This document shows, one piece after another, positions 26,523 through 31,368 of a stretch of 64,000 nucleotides of DNA. The position numbers and the translations under genes are program-made. The notes below the pieces were generated by a model. It made no database searches. It was not told the DNA's origin and saw only the letters and a program-made list of their open reading frames with translations. Position 1 is the stretch's first letter. Each line of letters begins with the position of its first letter. The DNA is from Branchiostoma lanceolatum (lineage: Eukaryota > Chordata > Leptocardii > Amphioxiformes > Branchiostomatidae), in assembly GCF_035083965.1 (NCBI RefSeq), contig NC_089723.1, positions 37,641,193 through 37,705,192 of the forward strand. Direction: 5' to 3'.

Positions 26523-29500
26523 CGTGGATTCTTTTCGGTGATAAAAGTCCGACTCTGCGTTCACAGATAAAAACGGCGGATGACTATTGGTCGTGGGCGC
26601 GCGATGCCCTGATTCCGGGCCTGTTCCAAGAGAAACATTACAACAGTGACAGGCTCATTTGGAGACGGACACTTTTTATCAGCGACACCACTTCTTACAG
26701 GATCGGGGCTGCACGCTACAAGCAGATACGGATCAAACCCAGTAAGATCCTTAGTGTTGTATTCTGCAAGAGCGTAAAAAAAATGCTGGATGCATGAGTG
26801 TTCCATTCCGTCATATGTATAAAGGCATGTTTATTGAACAAGTGTTGCCTGATGGTTTATCTCAAGGGTAAATTGAGAAACCAAAGTTGAATTTTGAAAA
26901 AGAAATCAAGCAGCGCTACAAAGCCCAACTTTTAGAAAGGTGGATTCATTACATTTGAGAGTCTCGTTTCTTACATCTTCATACTTTTTGTCTTTACAAC
27001 GTATACAAGTATATAAATATGAAAATTCGCTATTTTCTTCCATCCACTCCGAGGACCCTGTGGCTTTAACCAGCGCTACCCCAGCCTGTTTTTGAACCAG
27101 GAATGCAACGTTGGGAACACCTTTTCAGACGAGGAAACGCGAAATTTTTCGCCCGGCTGGAGACCCCTCTCCTTCTCCAATTCGTCGGACGATTTCTCCA
27201 AGCATTCACCTTGGTCTTACCACCTCCCCGGCTCTGGCGGTGAACTTCCCGTGATTGGGGACATCGCCACGTACGACTCGGGTGGTTATGTAGCCGGAGT
27301 AGGTGGAGACAAAGACACCGCCCTCTCAGTTATCGCTGACCTGAATGAAGCTGACTGGATCGACCGTTATACACGCGCTGTGGTCGTCGAGTTCACGGTG
27401 TACAACGCGAATGTCAACTTCTTCAGCTCGGTGTCGTACACGGTGGAGTTCCTCAACATGGGAGGAGCGGTGCCGTCCCGATCTATTCGGACCTATCGCT
27501 TACACCGATTCGTGGGCACAGCTGGGTATATAATCCTGGCCATGCACGTCCTCTATGTGGCGTGTTTCCTGTACACGCTGCACAGGGAAGGAAAACTGAT
27601 GAAGGAACAAGGGAAAAGGTACTGCCAACAGCCGTGGAACCTTCTCGAGATTGTCAACATTCTGCTTTCATTCAGCGCTATTGCAGTTTTTGCTGTAGAC
27701 TACACAACGTCGAGGAACACTCTGGACAACCTACTTCATCACCACGGTAATAACGCATGGTTGTAACGTGTCAGCGATTTGCTGTAATATATGTGTGGCA
27801 TTATACTTTAAAGGTTTATGTGTTTGTTTAAGTTTTTCATTAGATATGCAAAGTGTAGATGTGACAGGTCGGTTAGTGTATTATAGCTGTCGTGCCGCGT
27901 GTCTACAAAGCTGATGTGTTAGGCGGTCGTTACGACGTTAGACAGTGGCTTTTAGAAACGTTTCTGATGATTATAGTACAATTCACGGAGCAACTCTTTT
28001 TTTATTGTGTTCTCTTTTTTTAGAATCGTCAAAGTTCATCAGCTTCGATCAAGCTTCCTTCTGGAACCAGGTGTTCGTTTGGACGGTGGCCGCCGTCGCC
28101 TTCATCAGCATCTTCAAGTTTCTCCGCCTCCTGCGCTTCAATCCGCTCATGTGTGTGTTGATGACGTCACTAAGGCGGATGTTGCCGGAGGTTGCGGGCT
28201 TTGCCGTCTACTTCACCCTCCTGTTTCTGTCGTTTGTGCAGCTGGGGCACTTGGTGTTAGGACTGAAAATACAGGTATAGACGATTTATGCCGTTTTCTT
28301 TGGACGGGTATTTTCTACTACCGGTGGCAGTGTCCGTGTTTCGGTCCATTGTCGATGATGAAGATTGTAAAACACCAGATTGTAAAAGACACAGGATTAA
28401 GTTTGCACACAGCAGAACCTATGTCTTGGGACCTTGCAACATGAAGGAACTTTACTCTGGCCTGAGCACTTAAGCATGCGATCATGATCTAATGTAGGTA
28501 CCGTATATGAAAAAGTTCCTGGTAACTGATCTATATTTTTTCCTGTATGGCGTCCACGAACGCATTGATTAGGCAAACAAAATAAACTAAAAAATGAAAC
28601 AGTATATGAAACACGAAGTTAAACGAGTGACAGTGTCGTCGGAATCTAGTCTTCCACTAGGGGATCGATCAATAAAAAACGGCCACTTGAAGTGTGTTGA
28701 ATAATGTTAATTTGTGCATTTGTTTCACAGGAATACTCTACGATAACCGCTTCAGGGAAGAGTCTCTTTCTCTGCGCCCTGGGGAGTTTCAATTTCGATG
28801 AAATCTTGAGCACCAGTAGAATCCTCGGGCCCATGTTCCTGTACGGCTATCTATGCATCATCTTCATCATCATCATCAACATCCTATTGGCCATCATTAA
28901 CGATGCTCTTGTGGTCATGAGAGGGTACACGCCACCTCCCGAACATAGGGAGATTCTGGAAGAGTTGTGGAGGAGGGTTGCAAACTTCTTTGGCCTGACA
29001 AACTCTGAGATTCAGGGTAAGATGTCCATGTAATAACATAGTGCATCAGCTAGAGGGTACGACGCTCTGGCGCGTTCGTATCAGCCCATGCCCGTAGCCA
29101 GGGGGGGGTTCGGAAGACCCCCCCCCCATTGGCTTGAAGGTCCACTTTCACAGGCTTGAAGGTTCACTTTTTAATGTTCAAGATTTTTTCAAGGTAGACT
29201 TATTTATATTACCAGCAATGCCACAGAGGCTAGAATCCTAGAAAAAACTTTTGTGTCTGATTTTTCCTCTGAAATCCTAGAAAAAACACAGGAAATGCCT
29301 TTTCAGAAGGTTCAATTCTTAGAATTTGAAACGCTCGATGGTCCACTTTTAACGTCCAAGGTTTTATTTTTCAAGGTGGATCTATTTGTATCACCAGCGG
29401 AGCTGAAATCCTAGAAATAAACTACTGCTAATTTTGTCTCTGTTTAGTTTCTTTGAAATCCTCTCAAAAACACAGGAAATGCCATATCAGACGGTTAAAA

Positions 29501-30192
29501 TTTTGACATTTCCCGGGGGGGGGGGATACCCCCGGACCCCCCTAGGAAGCTCGCGCCTGCGGCGCTCGTCTCGAGCCTACGGCGCTCGCTGGTCCCTCAA
29601 ACATTAAAAAGACCCCCCCCCCCTTCAAAATCCTGGCTACGGGCATGCAGCCGAAATACATTTCGTATGCATTTATGTCGTACTTGCATGGGGCTTATTA
29701 AGTTCGATACGGGTGTCCCGGACCGGTCTGCATCTTACGGTATTGCACGGGGCTCTACCTGTATCCCTAGGGCTTTCAAAGAATAATTCGAACGCGCTTC
29801 ACGTGCACCACATGCGCCTCTGTCGAAAATTCTAAAACCGGATTCGGACGTTAGAATCGGTGTCCTTACAATTATTTTTGTTTGAGGGCACGAACTTTTG
29901 TCAACTGGTACTTTGCATGGAAATGTGTATTTTCTCGGTTGGGTGACGTAAAAACAATACAACACGCGAACGGTAGGTAGCAGTACAAACCCTACTTGTG
30001 ATATGACTGTTTATTTGTCTCATTCTGACGCGACGGTTTTGTTTTCCAGAGGATGACATGCTGGCATCGGAACGACTGGAGGATTGCTTGTCTCGACTGG
30101 ACCTTCTTGCGCGGACAATGAAGGAGAGACACATCGCAGAGAATGTGATGCGAATGTACCGCCAGGCTTACGAATTACCTACAAAACAATGA
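1..30192 (+). CDS. Polycystin-1-like multidomain receptor/channel (5' end outside window)
   Basis: Forty-two exons joined here have matching phases and give one uninterrupted frame of 2901 codons ending in TGA at 30190-30192. The frame is already open at base 1, so the signal peptide and gene start lie upstream. Domain order (window residue numbers): trefoil 1-43, FA58C 44-196 and 197-347, ILEI 348-496, F-lectin half 497-604, galactose-binding-like 605-755, PAN 756-843, ricin-like 844-979, FN3 modules 980-1254, acidic linker to 1365, GAIN/GPS to about 1860, TM1, PLAT 1926-2045, then ten more membrane segments including the polycystin pore. GPS, a following membrane segment, PLAT and a C-terminal six-helix channel are diagnostic of the PKD1 family, which are large cell-surface or ciliary proteins that pair with PKD2-type subunits. 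No PKD repeats and no REJ module are seen, which recalls PKD1L2/L3 rather than PKD1. Orthology cannot be settled here. Exons are given in the following entries. Confidence 0.9.
571..842. repeat. Hairpin element, degraded relative of the 13.7-kb hammerhead element
   Basis: It contains gttactcaagcaactggat and gaaacagtcagacgtttcagaca on the left, and cagtcctatcc, gtctgactgtttcaaaa and ccagttgcttgag on the right, matching 13702-14012. The ribozyme core is mutated (cCGACGA on the right, GGACGA on the left) and one stem II is lost. Confidence 0.7.
1630..2993 (+). CDS. Exons: first FA58C (discoidin) domain
   Basis: Three exons, 1630-1796, 2377-2526 and 2852-2993, encode a complete coagulation-factor-5/8 C-type domain. 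It begins with C-A-D-P-L-G-M-E-S-G-A-I-P-D, passes through W-V-T-S-Y-K-L-Q-H-S-V-D-G and ends with R-Y-V-R-F-L-P and the closing I-L-G-C. The first and last Cys would form the usual disulfide. Phases run 1-0-0-1, so the domain is a symmetrical 1-1 module that can be duplicated without breaking the frame. FA58C domains bind lipids, glycans or collagen at the cell surface. The module is nearly repeated at 4178-5851. Confidence 0.9.
1891..2011. repeat. Small hairpin (MITE-like) element
   Basis: cacttaggttgggtttacacacgg on the left pairs imperfectly with ttatgtgtaatccgggccttagtg-like sequence on the right. The centre holds nested cgagtactc/gagtgtactcgg repeats. It lies in an FA58C intron and has no ORF. 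Confidence 0.55.
3010..3370 (-). mobile_element. tRNA-derived SINE
   Basis: Read on the - strand it starts with a tRNA-like head (gtggcgcaatataa as A box, cgggttcgaaacc as B box). It continues with gatgttgtgcccttgggaaaggcacttaacacgactttcc and ends in an ATAAAT-rich tail. It closely matches the SINE at 43385-43790. Confidence 0.7.
3800..4035. repeat. Inverted-repeat element with hammerhead-like core
   Basis: Arms around 3805-3870 and 3955-4035 are reverse complements (ccaaactaaactaaattatatacagttcaaactctac and its mate). Between them, 3915-3948 reads CTGAAGA, a 7-bp stem (GAGTGAC/GTCACTC) with loop AGAT, then GAAAC-GTC. This is the core of a hammerhead ribozyme with one extra A before stem II. 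Stem I pairing is poor. Confidence 0.5.
4178..5851 (+). CDS. Exons: second FA58C (discoidin) domain
   Basis: Exons 4178-4344, 5000-5143 and 5710-5851 repeat the layout, phases and most residues of the first FA58C domain (C-L-D-P-L-G-M-E-S-G-A-I-P-D, then W-V-K-S-Y-K-L-Q-Y-S-V-D-G, then I-L-G-C-N-I). The middle exon is two codons shorter than its counterpart. Flanking intron sequence is also shared with the first copy, which indicates a segmental tandem duplication rather than old domain pairing. Confidence 0.9.
4366..4534. repeat. Hairpin MITE-like element
   Basis: ccaggctccacaggtcgc, gtagaaatcggccaaata and catgccagaggagtt on the left pair with their reverse complements on the right, over about 75-bp arms. 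It is intronic, within the second FA58C module. Confidence 0.75.
5217..5480. repeat. (GT)n-linked interspersed repeat, copy 1
   Basis: A (TGTG)n tract to 5293 is followed by aactcaagaatgcc, tggat, tcttgatatttagtaggtg and ggtactgcagc-gaacttcc. The same order of blocks recurs at 19490-19700, 48020-48240 and 58660-58960. Confidence 0.6.
6368..7996 (+). CDS. Exons: ILEI (GG/FAM3-like) domain
   Basis: Exons 6368-6466, 6747-6892, 7568-7652 and 7880-7996 encode a domain recognisable as ILEI (interleukin-like EMT inducer fold, as in FAM3, CEMIP/TMEM2 and POMGNT1). The marks are V-R-A-Q-S-F-G, Y-I-A-S-N-G, G-H-H-V-F-I-L-D, V-A-F-D-T, F-L-E-G-V-A-E-G-R-I-I-A-I-V-V-R-D and G-Y-R-E-S-Y-A-M-I. In POMGNT1 this stem fold binds carbohydrate, and a carbohydrate role here is inference. 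A run of Gly and Ala codons lies inside the second exon. All four joins are phase-consistent. Confidence 0.8.
7485..7548 (+). mobile_element. Probable LINE 3' tail
   Basis: gtgacctgtgcccaatggggc, then gtacaataaaggccttcattcatt, resembles the 3' end of a CR1-like LINE with a terminal ATTC repeat. Only the extreme 3' end is present. Confidence 0.4.
7704..7792. repeat. (TC)n(TG)n compound microsatellite
   Basis: About 25 TC units are followed directly by about 16 GT units, within the ILEI intron. Open frames across it on either strand are artefacts. Confidence 0.95.
8345..9055 (+). CDS. Exons: F-type lectin-like domain, C-terminal half only
   Basis: Exons 8345-8523 and 8911-9055 encode W-W-Y-V-D-L-D-R-Q-W, then I-H-V-G-D, C-G-Q-N and V-T-I-S-C-G-G-L-R-G-R-Y-V-G-I-R-L, which are the hallmarks of the second half of fucolectin/tachylectin-4 domains. 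The N-terminal half normally coded in front is not seen as a separate exon; only the tail of the preceding ILEI exon (G-P-T-I-V-D-A-F) might represent it. The fucose-binding R-x-D motif expected after the first strand is not visible, so sugar binding may be lost. It could also be described as a divergent discoidin-type fold. Confidence 0.6.
9081..9275. repeat. Minisatellite, about 29-bp unit
   Basis: Repeats of actttgctcccgaccactcc-ccaaccac and variants, six to seven copies, lie in the intron after the F-lectin-like exon. Several overlapping open frames arise from the periodicity only. Confidence 0.85.
9606..10820 (+). CDS. Exons: galactose-binding-like (F5/8-type) domain
   Basis: Exons 9606-9883 and 10646-10820 encode a beta-rich module with S-S-G-G-Q-C-V-D-A-S near its start, G-S-W-I-Q-L-K-F-D-G-C-Y-F-I-N-R-A-K-I in the middle, I-R-L-T-F-D-D-G-S-Y, and Y-N-V-T-Q-V near the end. 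This resembles galactose-binding-like jelly-roll domains near the N-termini of some invertebrate polycystins. Assignment is by pattern only. Several N-glycosylation sequons are present. Confidence 0.6.
9985..10275 (-). mobile_element. tRNA-derived SINE, diverged
   Basis: On the - strand the head is gtccccgtggcgcaagcggtaacg (A box) and gagttcgatcc (B box). Downstream it keeps the agtaggagtgacc-like block of the other SINEs, while the middle differs. Confidence 0.6.
10505..10575. repeat. Solo end of the hammerhead-element family
   Basis: gatgaagattagacatccaggtagtaagatacgccaaaaatagttgcttgagtaa matches the terminus of the 13702-14012 element, followed by a short inverted tatttttggcgta. There is no ribozyme core. 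Confidence 0.6.
11342..11605 (+). CDS. Exon: PAN/apple domain
   Basis: A single exon encodes L-S-L-A-D-C-A-I-K-C-L, then F-F-C-Q-S-F-Q-Y and Y-C-E-M-L. This is the Cys spacing of PAN/apple domains, which bind proteins or sugars outside the cell. The donor is gttagc at 11606; the next codon run would otherwise hit a stop (AGT TAG), so the splice is needed. Both borders are phase 1. Confidence 0.8.
11874..12281 (+). CDS. Exon: possible ricin-B-type lectin domain
   Basis: A 408-base exon encodes about 136 residues with several Cys and a repeated motif: W-L-H-S-P-E-G-T-L-Q-N-G-E-T-S-K-C-L-E-V-L, V-V-T-T-A-C, then V-C-F-D-N-V and V-E-V-A-N-C. The spacing of W, G-x-L, C-L and later C resembles beta-trefoil (ricin-B) lectin repeats. 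The match is by eye and could be another Cys-rich module. It starts and ends in phase 1 like its neighbours. Confidence 0.45.
12392..12492. repeat. (GAGT)n microsatellite
   Basis: Imperfect GAGT repeats in the intron between the ricin-like and FN3 exons. The long - strand frames here are artefacts. Confidence 0.9.
12540..13381 (+). CDS. Exons: first FN3-like module
   Basis: Exons 12540-12645 and 13197-13381 (joined in phase 2) encode a module with G-T-V-S-A-H-W-N-V-S near its start, then S-W-N-V-S-W-N-T-T and Y-L-L-E-V-Y-L-I-T. This fits a divergent fibronectin type III fold split by an intron. It is rich in N-glycosylation sequons. It is the weakest of the three FN3 assignments. Confidence 0.55.
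13745..13788 (-). ncRNA. Hammerhead-like ribozyme motif (left arm, inverted)
   Basis: The exact reverse complement of the motif at 13891-13934, so a transcript of the - strand would carry it. Full identity of the two 44-base copies suggests either a recent insertion or sequence conservation. Confidence 0.65.
13891..13934 (+). ncRNA. Hammerhead-like ribozyme motif (right arm)
   Basis: AGTCA (13891-13895), CTGACGA (13896-13902), a 7-bp stem II AGACAGT/ACTGTCT with GGAT loop, GAAAC (13922-13926), GTC (13927-13929) and TGACT (13930-13934). Stem I (AGTCA/TGACT) pairs perfectly, and the CUGANGA and GAAA cores are intact. Cleavage would follow C13929. One unpaired A sits before stem II. Stem III is only the self-complementary ACGT, so activity might need a dimer. 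Confidence 0.65.
14082..15091 (+). CDS. Exons: two fibronectin type III domains
   Basis: Exon 14082-14345 encodes an FN3 domain (F-D-V-T-W-D-V, Y-R-V-T-Y, L-R-G-L-L-P-G-V-E-Y-N-V-S-I-S-A-L). Exon 14822-15091 encodes another (P-P-R-D-F, S-A-T-L-E-W-K-P-P-D-G, Y-L-L-E-L, L-V-P-F-H-P-Y-V). Each is a single phase 1-1 exon, the usual layout of shuffled FN3 modules. They probably act as spacers between the lectin-like head and the GAIN domain. Confidence 0.8.
15414..16366 (+). CDS. Exons: Ser/Thr-rich then acidic linker
   Basis: Exons 15414-15476 (21 residues, T/S/P/Q-rich), 15780-15857 (T/S/E-rich) and 16176-16366 (about 64 residues dominated by Asp, Glu, Ser and Gly) form a low-complexity extracellular linker. 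The first two look mucin-like, with probable O-glycosylation. The third holds clusters such as S-S-D-D-E-G and A-D-D-E-D, which could bind calcium; that is inference. Small phase 1-1 exons like these are easily skipped, so isoforms of differing stalk length are possible. Confidence 0.7.
16549..21481 (+). CDS. Exons: GAIN domain up to the first half of the GPS
   Basis: Exons 16549-16674, 18218-18349, 18738-18825, 19234-19373, 19855-20097, 20456-20927 and 21311-21481 form the region N-terminal to the GPS. An alpha-helical part comes first (18218 to 20097, with repeated Lys/Glu-rich helices). A beta-rich part follows (N-I-S-D-E-D-D-A-F-V-V-Q-V and similar). It ends with S-C-R-Y-W, then W-L-P-N-G-C-R-V, the first half of the GPS Cys/Trp pattern. 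Two donors are possible at the end. Only the one at 21482 (after GTAG) keeps phase with the next exon, giving G-C-R-V-G; gtaggt at 21478 would break the frame. Confidence 0.75.
16795..16935. repeat. Possible LINE or SINE tail
   Basis: The block ending gtcctgatcagccaaaccaatagaatagaataaaataaaat has the AATAA-rich simple tail of a retroposon. No coding remnant was recognised. Confidence 0.3.
17020..17400 (-). pseudogene. LINE reverse-transcriptase C-terminal fragment
   Basis: A 97-codon - strand frame (17397-17104) reads G-T-C-P-E-V-T-E-D-E-Y-H-F-L-I-V-C-S-N-Y, the Cys/His tail (C...EDE.HFL..C) typical of the C-terminus of non-LTR reverse transcriptases. It is 5'-truncated, as is usual for dead LINE copies, and lies in the GAIN intron. 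Confidence 0.6.
17545..17680. repeat. Deleted copy of the hammerhead-element family
   Basis: gccaaatgacagttactctagcaactgg pairs with cgttgcttaggtaactgtcatttggcg, followed by the family tail tatcttactgtctggatgtctaaccttcatcaa. The central ribozyme part is missing. Confidence 0.6.
17830..18180 (-). mobile_element. 5'-truncated LINE 3' end (family A)
   Basis: The - strand matches the LINE 3' region at 41975-42340: ggacaagaaatagtcatgcctttaag, then a tail of ccggctatacagatacagaat. It carries the extra block with ttacgccgaatggcagttata. A 24-bp palindrome (gctgtacgtccacaacgcattact and its mate) lies at 18125-18180. Confidence 0.6.
19490..19700. repeat. (GT)n-linked interspersed repeat family, copy 2
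   Basis: atcaagaacctctggatggattacgatgatatttgg, then ggccccctggtaagtgaccttggtact, matches 58770-58880 closely. Here the GT tract is absent. Confidence 0.55.
20205..20270. repeat. (GATA)n microsatellite
   Basis: Interrupted gatagatagata repeats in the GAIN-region intron. Confidence 0.85.
22007..22314 (+). CDS. Exon: GPS cleavage site and first membrane segment
   Basis: The exon encodes V-C-A-C-N-H-M-T-A-F-G, the second half of the GPS. The usual cleavage tripeptide H-L-T/S is H-M-T here, so self-cleavage between M and T is plausible but not certain. About 35 residues later comes a hydrophobic helix (A-G-V-L-A-T-V-L-T-T-L-A-L-Y-L-I-A-V) followed by basic residues, which is TM1. The acceptor has a weak pyrimidine tract because the bases just upstream belong to a GC-rich repeat (see findings). 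Confidence 0.85.
22596..23588 (+). CDS. Exons: PLAT/LH2 domain
   Basis: Exons 22596-22763 and 23440-23588 encode most of the PLAT domain: Y-Y-Y-K-M-T-V-Y-T near the start, V-A-F-S-L-L-G-E-G-G, then V-D-V-F-L-L-A-V, L-G-D-L-H-R-L-Q-I-W-H-D-N and A-W-K-L-D-K-V-I-V. The domain finishes in the next exon with F-L-C-N-Q-W-L. PLAT lies in the first intracellular loop of polycystins and binds phospholipid and partner proteins. The donor at 23589 (gtccgt) is chosen because only it gives the phase-2 join to 23954. Confidence 0.85.
22935..23025 (+). mobile_element. LINE family A 3' tail
   Basis: ctgcgtgcctgcgaagctggtgtgttacgcctaatggtggttataccggctaaatagatacagatacagaag is the + strand version of the tails at 17830 and 41980. 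Confidence 0.6.
23219..23382. repeat. Hairpin element inside the PLAT intron
   Basis: agcccacaggtagcctccata and aggttctgaaccggcctttttgggggc on the left pair with gcccccaaaaaggccggttcagagcc and tatatatggaggct on the right. agcccacagg flanks both sides (about 23213 and 23375), which may be a 10-bp target duplication. Confidence 0.7.
23954..26244 (+). CDS. Exons: membrane segments 2 to 6
   Basis: Exons 23954-24626, 25081-25237 and 26009-26244. The first finishes PLAT and encodes TM2 (around C-G-L-C-I-I-Y-T-T-M-I-A-N-A-M-W-Y), TM3 (S-L-C-V-L-P-V-N-V-L-L-I-Q-L-F), TM4 (V-A-W-S-I-L-V-L-A-S-C-V-S-A-F-F) and the start of TM5. TM5 continues into the second exon (I-L-F-L-S-A-L-V-S-F-L-C-K-K). The third has a charged cytosolic stretch rich in K, E and Q, then TM6 (V-V-G-F-F-L-F-V-L-V-L-L-F-V-A-N-G). 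This is the PKD1-specific block between PLAT and the channel module. Confidence 0.85.
25270..25565 (-). repeat. Repeat remnant with a second hammerhead-like sequence
   Basis: On the - strand, CCTGAAGAAGGTGACAGTGG, then TCGTTGAAAATTTGATCC, has the order CTGAAGA, imperfect stem, GAAA seen in the hammerhead families. The intact GAAAC-GTC is missing, so this is at best a decayed copy. The flanks hold no recognised coding sequence. Confidence 0.35.
26361..26522. repeat. (CA)n microsatellite and CA-rich tract
   Basis: A CA-rich region is followed by about 30 perfect CA units (26461-26520), ending some 45 bases before the exon at 26567. Confidence 0.95.
26567..27746 (+). CDS. Exons: polycystin extracellular (TOP-like) domain and next two membrane segments
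   Basis: Exons 26567-26741 and 27054-27746 encode the large extracellular loop of the polycystin channel module. Recognisable parts are W-S-W-A-R-D-A-L-I-P-G-L-F, the R-Y-K-Q-I-R-I-K-P stretch, a Cys-containing loop, and V-V-V-E-F-T-V-Y-N-A-N-V-N-F-F. Two hydrophobic helices follow: Y-I-I-L-A-M-H-V-L-Y-V-A-C-F, then P-W-N-L-L-E-I-V-N-I-L-L-S-F. In polycystins this loop (TOP domain) governs subunit assembly. The acceptor at 27054 has a short pyrimidine tract, but phase and sequence agree. Confidence 0.85.
28024..29016 (+). CDS. Exons: last three membrane segments and pore of the polycystin channel
   Basis: Exons 28024-28274 and 28731-29016. The first has a helix ending F-K-F-L-R-L-L-R-F-N, an S4-like segment with few basic residues as in PKD1-type subunits, and an S5 helix (A-G-F-A-V-Y-F-T-L-L-F-L-S-F-V-Q-L). 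The second has the pore-loop region F-N-F-D-E-I-L and an S6 helix rich in Ile (I-I-F-I-I-I-I-N-I-L-L-A-I-I-N). The intron falls between S5 and the pore. Confidence 0.85.
29085..29650. repeat. MITE-like element with 19-bp terminal inverted repeats
   Basis: cccatgcccgtagccagg at the left end and cctggctacgggcatgcag at the right end enclose about 560 bases. Inside are G and C homopolymer runs and an internal direct repeat (ggtccacttt-taatgttcaagatttttt and ggtccacttttaacgtccaaggtttt). It lies in the last intron of the polycystin gene. Confidence 0.75.
30050..30192 (+). CDS. Last exon: short cytosolic tail of the polycystin-like protein
   Basis: The exon encodes 46 residues rich in Arg, Glu and Leu spaced as an amphipathic helix (L-E-D-C-L-S-R-L-D-L-L-A-R-T-M), then TGA. 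It may form a short coiled coil like the C-terminal interaction helix of other polycystins; that is inference. The tail is much shorter than that of vertebrate PKD1. Confidence 0.85.
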
Positions 30193-31341
30193 GGTCTGCA
30201 ATTGTAAACTAGAGCGCAATTCACACTCCGACCAATCGAATCACGAGAATCGCATTGAAACTCAGATTCGTATCAGCCATTTCCCAACAAATCGCTTTAT
30301 AACTTGCGTTAACGACTACATCTGACCAAACAAACTCGCCAGTGAGATGCTGGAAGGTGTCAGCTTCCAAAAGACGTTTTCAGATTGACAATTTTGGCCC
30401 TTTGGAAGTGATTGAATCCGCCCGCGATTTAACTTCAAGTTTCTACTACTTTTCTCTAAACGTTAAATCGCGGGCGGATTCAATTACTTCCAAAGTGCCA
30501 AAGTGGCGAGTTTGTTTGGTCAGATGTAGTCGTTAACGCAAATTAGAAAGCGATTTGTCGGGAAATGACTGATACGAATCTGAGTTTCAATGCGATTCAC
30601 GTGATTCGATTGGTCGGGGTGAATTCAGGCAACCGATGGTTACCTGCGAGGCTGTCGAATACATGATATTGTGTTGTATTGAAATAAACCAGCCACACAA
30701 GTCGTTGGTCGAAAAATGAAATTTAGTGGTTGAAATAATGAGATGTTTTACAGTAGCCTGAGGTCATGTTACCAATCATATGCTAAATCTAAAATTTGTT
30801 AGGGATAAAGGTTGTTTATATTTGTATTGGATCTGTCGCCAAGACTATTTGATTAGGGGTTGTGTGATAGAGTATATGATGTAAGGTAACGACTTGTACA
30901 TTATGTCATGGTACCGAGGTTACATATCTTTTCGTTAGCTCAGAGCTATTAAGCAATACGCGACTTAAAGTTTGTAAATTTAGTCTCCGTTGTTTGTGTA
31001 ATGATCACCAACACCTGTTTTTTTTTAAAATCATAGAGTCAATCATGTGTACAAGATTGCAAATTGTATACAACGAGTAGATGGTAAACAGCGTGTAAGG
31101 CAATTAAATAAATCTGAGGACTACTAGGCTCTGTCGTACTTTGTTGCATATCGGTTCCATTACCCTTGTCAAGCGCATCCATTGCATTTTAATAACATCG
31201 CATCGGAACCATCATTGCACATGCGCAACATGTTCCAATTTTTACAATACCTCTAAACCTAAGCAGAAAAACATCCACCAGTTTTCCAAAGTGATAGGAA
31301 GGTCGTTGCCCAGCACCAACCGGGTGACCACGCCCCGTTGC
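30193..31341. other. 3' UTR and convergent intergenic region
   Basis: No gene is seen between the two convergent stop codons (30192 on +, 31342 on -). It holds a long hairpin repeat (30213-30630), then a candidate + strand poly(A) signal AATAAA at 30682-30687. A possible - strand signal ATTAAA (read as TTTAAT on +) lies at 31188-31193, about 150 bases past the sulfatase stop. Confidence 0.5.
30213..30630. repeat. Long inverted repeat (about 190-bp arms) in the polycystin 3' UTR
   Basis: The left arm (about 30220-30440) and right arm (about 30455-30630) are near-perfect reverse complements. Examples are caatcgaatcacgagaat with its mate near 30595, and gattgaatccgcccgcga at 30409 with its mate near 30464. 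It starts some 20 bases after the polycystin stop and before the first AATAAA, so it would be transcribed and could fold into a dsRNA hairpin. It looks like a MITE or foldback element. Confidence 0.75.
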
Positions 31342-31368
31342 TTAGCACCAGCCGGGTGACCACGCCCC
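31305..31368 (-). repeat. 32-bp tandem duplication across the sulfatase stop codon
   Basis: Bases 31305-31336 and 31337-31368 are adjacent 32-bp copies with three differences (cc/tt and a/g). The copy inside the gene carries the TAA stop (tta on + at 31342). The downstream copy has c-c at that place and no stop. Confidence 0.85.

Noticed and set aside
26017..26797. Long frames through the CA tract on both strands
   Set aside because: Low-complexity Thr/His or Cys/Val coding from a microsatellite; the real exons 26009-26244 and 26567-26741 are separate.
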